Below are positions 1 to 4,395 of a DNA stretch of 8,345 bases, in pieces. The stretch comes from JADHUC01 sp964617665 (GTDB taxonomy: Bacteria > Planctomycetota > Planctomycetia > Pirellulales > Pirellulaceae), in assembly GCA_964617665.1 (NCBI GenBank), contig CAZUAH010000595.1, forward strand, positions 1 to 8,345, in the 5' to 3' direction. The translations under genes and the position numbers were made by a program. Under the pieces are notes generated by a model. That model worked only from the letters and a program-made list of their open reading frames with translations. It was not told where the DNA came from and did not search any database. Numbering within the stretch: position 1 is the stretch's first letter; each line of letters begins with the position of its first letter.

Positions 1-1
1 G

Positions 2-391
2 GCCGATCGCATCTATGGCGAATTCGACGACGGCAATGACGAGGGCGGCGACGATCCGCCGGACGAGCCCAAGCCCGACAGCGGCGGTACGCAACTCTAT
101 CCTGTCGACCGGCTTTTGCGGCACTGGAACCGAGAGGGCCACGCGGTGGTTGATCGCATCATCGCCGAGGATTTGGAACGGGAGCAGGCGCAGGCCACGG
201 TCGGCCCCGAGCCAATCCTGAACAAGGCAGACGCAGACGACGACAGCGACGACGGCGAATTGACCGTAGACGCAGAAACGCCGTACGAAGCGTGGGCGAG
301 AGAAGAAGAAAACGCCGTGCGGGAAGTTTTGAACGAGCAGGCGCGATTCTTCGGCGTTGAGCCGGCCCTGAACGAGGCACAACAAGACTGA
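2..391 (+). CDS. 3' end of an acidic phage-module protein (5' end outside the window)
   Basis: An open frame runs from the first bases of the window to a TGA at 389-391, giving the last 129 residues of a protein that begins upstream. The visible part opens with an Asp/Gly/Pro-rich low-complexity stretch. It continues with a helical, charged segment (QLYPVDRLLRHWNREGHAV) and an Asp/Glu-rich tail that ends FFGVEPALNEAQQD. I recognise no catalytic motif. It lies 68 nt upstream of the major capsid gene on the same strand. In HK97-type modules that position usually belongs to a portal protein, a head-maturation protease or a scaffold, so it may be the C-terminus of one of these. The family cannot be named from the visible part. 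Coding use is supported by the long open frame and its position. Confidence 0.65.
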   Translation, partial: ADRIYGEFDDGNDEGGDDPPDEPKPDSGGTQLYPVDRLLRHWNREGHAVVDRIIAEDLEREQAQATVGPEPILNKADADDDSDDGELTVDAETPYEAWAREEENAVREVLNEQARFFGVEPALNEAQQD

Positions 392-459
392 CATTTTCCT
401 GGACGTGTTGTGTGGGGACGGCGTCCACATTTTCACTTTTTCAGGAAAGGTAACACACA

Positions 460-1848
460 ATGACAGACATCTCACAACTCAGCGGACGCGTGGGCGATTT
501 GCGCGTCCGTTGCGGTGAAATCGAAGACCAGATTTCCGACATGGATCGGCGAATCGAGGCGGGCCCGAACGCAGAAACGATCGAGGCACTCCGCGAAGGC
601 AAGACGAAGCGGCACGGCCAAGTCGAGATGCTGCGTTCGCAGATCCGCGACTTGGAAAAGCAAGGCGAGCGGGCCGGCGGCAGCATCGGAAGCAGTAGCC
701 CGTTGGCCAGCACGCAGTACGCCGGCCCGCTCGGATCGGGCAACGCGTCGCCAGACTTGGGCGGTGGCCACCAGGAAACGGGCCGTCCGCCATTGATGTT
801 CCGCGACCTGTCCTCGGGCGCGAAAATGCGAGCCCTGGAACCGCGCGAACGTCTTTGCCAAGAACGTCCCCCCATCAGTATCGGCGACTATCTGGTGGGC
901 AAAATGCGAGGCGGAGACTACAGTTTCCTCGACAAGTCCGGCGAAGAGTTTGCCGCGAGGATCTCGCAGGAGGCGGGGAACATCACGGGCGGCGGTGCCA
1001 TGGTCATTCCTACTTTGTCCAGTTTGTTTCTTGACCTTGCCAGAGAACAGAGCAAAATTGTCCAGGCCGGTGCAAGAACGTTGCCAATGGATGTGGCCCA
1101 ACTTGTCATCGGCAGGCTAAATACGGATCCTACTCCATCTTTTCTCGGTGAAGGCGAAGCCGCCACAGCCAGTCAGGGCAATTATGGCGCTCTTAGCGTC
1201 ACACCGCGAAAGTTGGTCACGATCACGTTCGCAACCCGAGAATGGCTGCAAGATTGCCCGAACGCTTCTGATCTTGTGCAGCGCTCACACACCGGTGCGG
1301 CCGGCGCAAAACTTGACCACGTCGCGCTGTACGGTCAAACTGGTGCCGAACCCCTCGGCCTAAAGCACTCCTCGCTCAACGAGGTCGCCAGCGTCGGCAC
1401 GCCGAGCAATTTTGACGAGGTTTCGCAAGCCGTCAGAGAAATCATGGACGCGAACTATCCGGGCGAAGTGTCGTCATTAAGTTGGCTTCTCTCGCCGCGC
1501 GAAGGCCAAACGTACAATGACCTGAAAGACACAACGAACCAACCCTTGCAGGCTCCCGAGTGGGTTCGCCAACTGAAACGTTTCTACGCAACGGCGATCG
1601 ACGTGGACGAAGGCGTCGGCGGGGACGAGTCGACTAGTTTTGTCGGCGACTTCTCGGAAATGTGCCTCTTCGTCCGGCAGCCTTTGAGTTTCGAGTTCCT
1701 GTCTAGCGGCACGGCGCTGGACGCAGATGGCAACACAGAGAACGCATTGTCGGAAGACAAGATCGCGATTCGCAGCACAATGCGAGTTGCTGTTGTAACG
1801 CTAAGAGCAAATTTCTTTGCCAAACTGACGAGTATTACGGCCGCATGA
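460..1848 (+). CDS. HK97-fold phage major capsid protein
   Basis: The 462-residue product should form the shell of an icosahedral head. Residues 1-72 are charged and heptad-rich (for example the stretch around MLRSQIRDLEKQGE), like the N-terminal delta/scaffold domain that is often cleaved in this family. A Gly/Ser-rich linker follows to about residue 115. The conserved capsid core starts near residue 172 with GNITGGGAMVIPTLSSLF. It continues with LAREQSKIVQAGARTLPM, the FLGEGEA region, and ALSVTPRKLVTITFATREWL. Late landmarks are a YGQTGAEPLG loop and a C-terminal IAIRSTMRVAVVTLRANFFAKLT strand region, which is typical of the family. The ATG at 460 has a good Shine-Dalgarno (AGGAAAGG, 443-450) 9 nt upstream. 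Length and order fit the family. Upstream lies an acidic protein; downstream come a palindromic spacer and only tiny genes. Confidence 0.93.
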   Translation: MTDISQLSGRVGDLRVRCGEIEDQISDMDRRIEAGPNAETIEALREGKTKRHGQVEMLRSQIRDLEKQGERAGGSIGSSSPLASTQYAGPLGSGNASPDLGGGHQETGRPPLMFRDLSSGAKMRALEPRERLCQERPPISIGDYLVGKMRGGDYSFLDKSGEEFAARISQEAGNITGGGAMVIPTLSSLFLDLAREQSKIVQAGARTLPMDVAQLVIGRLNTDPTPSFLGEGEAATASQGNYGALSVTPRKLVTITFATREWLQDCPNASDLVQRSHTGAAGAKLDHVALYGQTGAEPLGLKHSSLNEVASVGTPSNFDEVSQAVREIMDANYPGEVSSLSWLLSPREGQTYNDLKDTTNQPLQAPEWVRQLKRFYATAIDVDEGVGGDESTSFVGDFSEMCLFVRQPLSFEFLSSGTALDADGNTENALSEDKIAIRSTMRVAVVTLRANFFAKLTSITAA

Positions 1849-1897
1849 TTCGCACGTGGCATGCGCGGCTACTCGTCGTGGCCGGGCGTGCAATCCT

Positions 1898-1944
1898 CCC
1901 CGCCGCGTCGCGTGGATCCGCAATCCCCACGCGGCTCGGCGGGG
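1898..1944. repeat. Imperfect GC-rich hairpin in the spacer after the capsid gene
   Basis: An 8-bp outer stem (CCCCGCCG at 1898-1905 with CGGCGGGG at 1937-1944) encloses a 6-bp inner stem (GCGTGG at 1910-1915 with CCACGC at 1927-1932). The two are separated by a 4x4 internal loop. No U-tract follows, so it is not a classic terminator. It is one of several palindromes in the 209-nt stretch between the capsid stop (1848) and the next start. The others include GCGTT-A-AACGC at 1965-1975 and two GCGCGC boxes at 1961-1966 and 1981-1986. I see no convincing gene in this spacer. Confidence 0.55.
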
Positions 1945-1994
1945 CTCGCCTACAAATTTGGCGCGCGTTAAACGCGTAGGGCGCGCTGCCAACC

Positions 1995-2035
1995 CGGCCC
2001 GGCTGGTGTATCCCCATCCATCGGCCGGGCCGTTT
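1995..2035 (+). terminator. Possible terminator or processing hairpin before the small-gene cluster
   Basis: A perfect 9-bp GC stem (CGGCCCGGC at 1995-2003 with GCCGGGCCG at 2024-2032) can be extended inward by G-C and G-U pairs. It is followed by only three T residues. The strong stem could attenuate transcription or stop exonucleases after the capsid gene, which is usually expressed in excess over the genes behind it. The short T-run makes efficient intrinsic termination doubtful. Confidence 0.4.
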
Positions 2036-2060
2036 ACCAAACACAAACGGAGTTGCCGTG

Positions 2061-2249
2061 ATGATCGCAGACCAAATCGACTGGGAACGTCTGAACGTCG
2101 CCGAACTGAAAGCGCTGTTCGACGGAGTGCACGGGGAGATCCAACGGCGCGCGAACGTTGCGGTAGCCAGTCTCTTGCCGCCAGATGCAGACGATGAAAC
2201 GACGGAAGAAGAAAACGAACTTCACGAACAAGCGGCAGCCGGATCCTAG
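2061..2249 (+). CDS. Small acidic-tailed phage-module protein, function unknown
   Basis: The 62-residue product starts MIADQIDWERLNVAELKALFDGVH. It forms a probable short amphipathic helical N-terminus and ends in an Asp/Glu-rich tail (DADDETTEEENELHEQ). I chose ATG 2061 because a CGGAG ribosome-binding site (2048-2052) lies 8 nt upstream; a GTG directly before it (2058) is the alternative. I do not recognise the family. Its place just after the capsid gene would suit a head-completion or decoration protein, but that is only positional. The last 56 nt overlap the next gene in another frame. Confidence 0.6.
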   Translation: MIADQIDWERLNVAELKALFDGVHGEIQRRANVAVASLLPPDADDETTEEENELHEQAAAGS

Positions 2250-2424
2250 CGCGACAGAGATAACTGCGGCGTGCGAGCGGATCCGCGCCGGCTGGACCGG
2301 GCAAGAAGAATTGCGCCGCCGTGGCATCGCGCCCGATGACGTGGAATTGCTGCAATGGCAGCCACCTACCGTGGCCGTTGCTGGCATCCTGGGACAGCAT
2401 CACAAGACCGAGGCAGACGAATGA
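2194..2424 (+). CDS. Small basic phage-module protein, function unknown
   Basis: The 76-residue product has a strongly basic head (MKRRKKKTNFTNKRQ). A compact segment follows, ITAACERIRAGWTGQEELRR, with an RGIAPDDVELLQWQPPTV end that resembles short hypothetical proteins I associate with planctomycete accessory regions. That likeness is from memory and untested. ATG 2194 is preferred because it puts the basic run first; ATG 2185 is in the same frame. Neither start has a clear ribosome-binding site, so translation may depend on coupling to the overlapping upstream gene. Its stop overlaps the next start (ATGA at 2421-2424). Confidence 0.6.
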   Translation: MKRRKKKTNFTNKRQPDPSATEITAACERIRAGWTGQEELRRRGIAPDDVELLQWQPPTVAVAGILGQHHKTEADE

Positions 2425-2624
2425 GAAAACTGTTGTTGGTACTTGGCTGGATGATAAACCCACTGACGTGGATTGCTGGCGTTGCGTGCTTGTCGATCGC
2501 AGCGTTCCACGTTTCAACGGCTCGCGGCTTCTGCATCCTTGGCGTATGCCTTTTGGCGACCCCGATCGCGCCAAGGTTAATCCGCTTGCTTGTCGCGCAC
2601 GTCCAGAGCAAAGCCTCAAAATGA
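2421..2624 (+). CDS. Small membrane protein with a stop codon inside a terminator hairpin
   Basis: The 67-residue protein has two hydrophobic segments (about residues 3-26 and 35-59, for example INPLTWIAGVACLSIAAF and GFCILGVCLLATPIA) and a short basic end (LLVAHVQSKASK). It is probably a two-pass inner-membrane protein. The start is fixed by ATGA coupling with the preceding gene. A small membrane protein at the end of a phage module could be holin-like, but a lysin gene is absent and the sequence alone does not establish this. The last five codons and the stop lie within the left arm of the 25-bp inverted repeat at 2607-2682, so translation ends inside the hairpin. Confidence 0.6.
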   Translation: MRKLLLVLGWMINPLTWIAGVACLSIAAFHVSTARGFCILGVCLLATPIAPRLIRLLVAHVQSKASK

Positions 2625-2682
2625 GGCTTTGATCGCTTCGCCGATACATGGCCAGACCAAAGCCTCATTTTGAGGCTTTGCT
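2607..2682. terminator. Mirrored pair of terminator hairpins shared by two convergent frames
   Basis: Two hairpins have the same 9-bp stem (AAAGCCTCA/TGAGGCTTT). The first (2610-2630) has loop AAA and the second (2659-2679) has loop TTT, so the second is the exact reverse complement of the first. The match extends to a perfect 25-bp inverted repeat, 2607-2631 with 2658-2682, separated by 26 nt. Read in either direction, transcription meets first a loop-AAA hairpin containing a TGA stop, then a loop-TTT hairpin. On the + strand the distal one is followed by GCTTTTCC. The layout suits bidirectional termination between convergent units. Confidence 0.75.
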
Positions 2683-2941
2683 TTTCCTGCCCCCTCGTCT
2701 GCCGTTCCAGTCGTCGCCAAGCAAATTATCAATTTTTGCCAAATGGCAATTATTGATATCTTTGACCATGAGGGCTTGCGACACCCCGAACAGTTCCCCG
2801 ATCTCCTTCTGCGTCCAGCCGAGCAAAGTGTCGATTTTTGCCAGATGGCAATTTTCGACACTTTCACTGATGACGCTGCGAGCGACCCCGAACAGTTCCC
2901 CGATCTCCTTCTGCGTCCAGCCGAGCTGCGACAAGGCGAAC
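2665..2941 (-). pseudogene. 3' fragment of a ParB-like DNA-binding protein with duplicated helix-turn-helix
   Basis: Read on the minus strand, the frame encodes two back-to-back 34-residue units. Each begins GWTQKEIGELFGV and ends NCHLAKID(T/N)LL. A basic tail, GDDWNGRRGGRKSKASK-stop, follows. WTQKEIGELFGV followed by a variable helix is a classic helix-turn-helix pattern. In ParB-like and phage accessory proteins such a unit usually follows an N-terminal ParB nuclease/partition domain, and that domain is missing here. The frame stays open to 3282, but upstream of about 2941 it reads as hydrophobic low-complexity sequence unlike a protein domain. No good ribosome-binding site precedes a start near the first unit. 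I therefore read it as a truncated remnant, although a small functional protein cannot be excluded. Its stop lies in the right terminator arm. Confidence 0.55.
2719..2922 (-). repeat. Tandem 102-bp coding repeat (two 34-residue helix-turn-helix units)
   Basis: Unit 1 spans 2922-2821 and unit 2 spans 2820-2719 on the minus strand, an offset of exactly 102 nt or 34 codons. A 42-bp block is identical between them (2783-2824 and 2885-2926). The differences cluster in the predicted recognition helix: ARSVISESVE in unit 1 against SQALMVKDIN in unit 2. Each unit also contains a small palindrome (TTGCCAAATGGCAA or a near variant) that encodes the conserved NCHLAK. Confidence 0.8.
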
Positions 2942-3123
2942 AAGAAACGCAGCAAGAAAACGAAGGCACAGGCAGCGGCAGCAGGCGTCAACGAGGGTGC
3001 GATCCAGCGAGCCGACGCCAGAAGAAGCCGTGCACATGGGCGCGAGGTTCGAGAAGTTGGAGGCAAAGGAAGCCCGAAAGCGACAGAAAGAAGCTGGTTC
3101 GCGCGGTAAGGAAGGTGGTAGAG

Positions 3124-3160
3124 GGAAAAAGAAAACCCTTGGGGAAACTTGCCCCAAGGG
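3124..3160 (-). terminator. Intrinsic terminator candidate on the minus strand
   Basis: Read leftward, a 9-bp stem (CCCTTGGGG with CCCCAAGGG, 3136-3160) and a 7-nt loop are followed at once by TTTTCTTTTTCC (3135-3124). This is a textbook intrinsic terminator for leftward transcripts. On the + strand the same bases encode TLGETCPKG, so a coding explanation also exists and the terminator role is inferred only from the T-tract. Confidence 0.4.
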
Positions 3161-3361
3161 AAAACGAGACGAAACCAAGAGAAGTCGAGGGCAGGTTGGC
3201 GCTGCCGTGGGGATGTCTGGGCGCACTTACGAAAAGGCCAAAGATTAGGCTTGGGGAAACTTGCCCCAAGCCTACGCGACACGAAACCAAGAGAAGTCGA
3301 GGACAGGTTGGCGTTGCCGTGGGGATGTCAGGCCGCACTTACGAAAAGGCCAAGGAGGTAG
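3138..3361 (+). repeat. 112-bp tandem direct duplication with a hairpin at the head of each copy
   Basis: Copy 1 is 3138-3249 and copy 2 is 3250-3361; they align without gaps over about 108 bp at roughly 90% identity. 112 is not a multiple of three, so the duplicated protein segment changes frame. Each copy opens with CTTGGGG-AAACTTG-CCCCAAG. The bases just outside differ yet still pair: CC:GG in copy 1 (3136-3137 with 3159-3160), and TAGG:CCTA in copy 2 (3246-3249 with 3271-3274). Most changes in the shared core are synonymous, pointing to divergence while both copies were translated. Confidence 0.75.
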
Positions 3362-3557
3362 TTGAGAGCGGTGACAAGAAGCCAGCGATGTCCGAGTCAG
3401 CCGTAGGCAAGGCGATGGGCATGTCGCAGAAAACGATCAACCGATGGGTCCAGTGGCCGGATGTTAACACTAGTCAGGCGACTAATGCTAACACTGAAAC
3501 GGCAGACGAGGGGGAAGACGAGGATGACGACGCGCCGATCGTGCGCGTCGATGCCCT

Positions 3558-3597
3558 GGGTGTCAGCGGGTGTCAAACGGGTGTCACTGACACCCGT
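3558..3597. promoter_or_regulatory. GGGTGTCA box cluster with a 21-bp palindrome
   Basis: GGGTGTCA occurs three times in direct orientation (3558-3565, 3568-3575, 3579-3586), spaced 10 and 11 bp, about one helical turn. A fourth box in inverse orientation follows (3588-3595). The last two form a palindrome with 10-bp arms (ACGGGTGTCA at 3577-3586, TGACACCCGT at 3588-3597) around a single C. The spacing suggests cooperative binding by a protein on one face of the DNA, such as a repressor, excisionase or replication protein. The block also lies in the acidic C-terminal part of the plus-strand fragment. Confidence 0.5.
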
Positions 3598-3602
3598 AAA
3601 GC

Positions 3603-3773
3603 GCGTTTTCGGGGGTTTTACGGGGCTTTCGGAAAAACACCAGAGTTGCGTTTCACCCTTGTTTTTGTTGGGTTTTCCTGCGTTTTCGAGGGTTTCTAGA
3701 ATTGCCCATTTTGTCTTAGGAAACCCTCGCTCTATCCAACTGAGCTACCGGGGCAAATACGTGTTTTTGTTGG
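3603..3773. other. Probable attachment-site (att) region of an integrative element
   Basis: Several nested repeats surround a partial tRNA gene. A 10-bp inverted repeat (CGAGGGTTTC at 3687-3696, GAAACCCTCG at 3720-3729) has its right arm in the tRNA anticodon stem-loop. A 12-bp direct repeat TGTTTTTGTTGG stands on both sides (3660-3671 and 3762-3773). A 16-bp direct repeat with one mismatch (3603-3618 and 3680-3695) lies to the left. Tyrosine recombinase att sites combine inverted core sites with direct arm sites, and tRNA anticodon loops are common crossover points. A broken integrase gene starts 123 nt to the right, as expected beside such a site. Confidence 0.55.
3716..3754 (-). tRNA. Truncated 5' half of a tRNA-Arg (anticodon CCU)
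   Basis: Reading leftward from 3754, the sequence gives an acceptor strand GCCCCGG, TA, and a D-arm GCTC-AGTTGGATA-GAGC. The 5' anticodon strand AGGGT and the loop TTCCTAA follow, with anticodon CCT at 3720-3718. The next bases should be ACCCT to close the anticodon stem. They are GACAA instead, and no T-arm or 3' acceptor strand is found to the left. The homology therefore stops exactly at the end of the anticodon loop. This is not a functional tRNA. It is best read as the tRNA-derived portion of an att site. Confidence 0.7.
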
Positions 3774-3808
3774 ATATTTCGTGTATCCTAGGTTCGTGTG
3801 GTTTGTGC

Positions 3809-3828
3809 TTGTACAACCCGCGTACAAT
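3809..3828 (+). promoter_or_regulatory. Candidate integrase promoter with overlapping dyad operator
   Basis: A TACAAT hexamer (3823-3828) is a good -10 candidate about 68 nt before the integrase start; no convincing -35 is seen at normal spacing. The inverted repeat TTGTAC (3809-3814) / GTACAA (3822-3827) overlaps it, as expected for a repressor-controlled promoter. Downstream, the leader holds a run of eight G (3845-3852) and a short GGCGA/TCGCC hairpin before the ribosome-binding site. Confidence 0.4.
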
Positions 3829-3895
3829 AAGGAAACGATCTTCTGGGGGGGGCGACAAGGCATCGCCTGACCATTTGCTGCGGAGGTGCCACCCA

Positions 3896-4170
3896 ATGTC
3901 CAAGTCTACTCGAAAGCGGCGGACCCGCAAACCGCACGCTGAATTCCCCCTGACCAGGCACCCTCGCGGCTACTGGTGCAAGAAGGTCAAGGGGAAACTG
4001 CACTACTCCGGAAAGATCGAAGCAGAGCCTGGTGGGATGGCCGCGCTCGATGAATGGCTGCGGTCAAGGACGATCTTCTGGCAGGACGGACCCCTCGGGC
4101 CAAACGCGATGGTCTGACGCTTGCCGATGCGTGCAACTCGTTCTTGAATGCCAAACGATTGGCGCGGTAA
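3896..4170 (+). pseudogene. Tyrosine-type integrase N-terminus, frameshifted and truncated
   Basis: ATG 3896 has a strong ribosome-binding site (GGAGGTG, 3882-3888). The frame reads MSKSTRKRRTRKPHAEFPL, then HPRGYWCKKVKGKLHYSGK and AALDEWLRS. This is the pattern of the N-terminal arm-binding part of planctomycete phage-type integrases. After TCA at 4064-4066 the meaningful sequence continues only in the -1 frame: KDDLLAGRTPRAKRDGLTL then ADACNSFLNAKRLAR, ending at TAA 4168-4170. One missing A in the AAGG run at 4066-4069 explains the break. The core-binding and catalytic domains (R...HxxR...Y) are absent, and the homology ends where a minus-strand leucine-rich-repeat scrap begins. The gene is dead as a recombinase. 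The family assignment rests on recalled sequence style, not a search. Confidence 0.6.
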
Positions 4171-4285
4171 CCTGCGGGCCGCTTGTGCTTAAGGCTTCGA
4201 GTCTTTTCAGCCCCTTGAGATTCTCTAGCCCATCACGGGTGATTTTGGCGTTTCCAAGAGACAGCCATTTGAGTTCTGTCAGTAC
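4166..4285 (-). pseudogene. Leucine-rich-repeat protein scrap
   Basis: On the minus strand about 40 residues read VLTELKWLSLGNAKITRDG then LENLKGLKRLEALSTSGPQVT. This matches the LxxLxxLxLxxxxITxxGL pattern of the leucine-rich repeats abundant in planctomycete proteins, at about one and a half repeats. It is bounded on one side by the integrase fragment and on the other by the paired-hairpin repeat, and has no start or stop of its own. It is a displaced remnant of a larger gene. Confidence 0.55.
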
Positions 4286-4340
4286 CTGTAGGACGGCTCT
4301 TCCGAGCCGTCGTGGACGACCTGGAAAGGTCGTCCTACAG
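4286..4340. repeat. Paired-hairpin palindromic repeat (REP/BIME-like)
   Basis: The 55-bp element has outer arms CTGTAGGAC (4286-4294) and GTCCTACAG (4332-4340). Inside are two hairpins: GACGGCTC-TTCC-GAGCCGTC (4292-4311) and GACGACCT-GGAA-AGGTCGTC (4315-4334). It can fold as a cruciform or cloverleaf. It sits at the scar end, 55 bp past the parA stop. I recall similar GTAGGACGGC...GTCCTAC elements as dispersed repeats in planctomycete genomes; the copy number here cannot be seen. Confidence 0.7.
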
Positions 4341-4395
4341 AACGACTTATGGCAACACGTGCAAGAAGCTGGCCAGCCGCGAGCAGTTGGTCGAG

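Larger units (their letters stand above)
2997..3699 (+). pseudogene. Frame-disrupted ParB-like accessory DNA-binding protein fragment
   Basis: Protein-like sequence runs rightward in two frames. From GTG 2997 the first frame gives PTPEEAVHMGARFEKLEAKE, a lysine-rich linker and LGETCPKGKRDETKRSRG, then QVGAAVGMSGRTYEKAKD and a TAG at 3246-3248. The second frame (+1) repeats LGETCPK...SGRTYEKAKE from 3250. It continues VVESGDKKPAMSESAVGKAM and GMSQKTINRWVQWPDV, a second helix-turn-helix-like segment. An acidic tail follows, with a stop at 3697-3699. AVGMSGRTYEKAKEVVE is the pattern that follows the ParB domain in ParB-like phage and plasmid accessory proteins (family knowledge, not searched). 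The ParB domain is absent. The +1 shift comes from the 112-bp duplication inside the fragment. A downstream start in the second frame, for example GTG near 3112, could still give a short protein. The true left end is uncertain. Confidence 0.45.

Noticed and set aside
472..1101. Long minus-strand ORFs inside the capsid gene
   Set aside because: These are shadow frames of a high-G+C coding region with no motifs or ribosome-binding site.
1856..2197. Plus-strand ORF in the palindromic spacer
   Set aside because: The composition is Arg/Ala/Pro-rich from GC-rich DNA, there is no ribosome-binding site, and it overlaps the better-supported small gene at 2061.
2719..2926. CRISPR-like repeats
   Set aside because: There are just two copies with a 102-nt period, explained by an in-frame protein-unit duplication.
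2665..3282. A full 205-residue minus-strand protein
   Set aside because: The N-terminal 120 residues are hydrophobic/Arg/Ser/Pro-rich filler typical of a shadow frame. Only the C-terminal part has recognisable structure.
2743..3699. A single 318-residue plus-strand gene across the whole repeat region
   Set aside because: Its first two thirds are the antisense of the helix-turn-helix repeat or the wrong frame of the first 112-bp copy. Only the part after about 3250 looks like protein.
3600..3754. Group I intron interrupting tRNA-Arg(CCU) at the anticodon loop
   Set aside because: Such introns are known in this tRNA in other bacteria, but no 3' tRNA half (T-arm, acceptor strand) is present to the left and no intron core was recognised.
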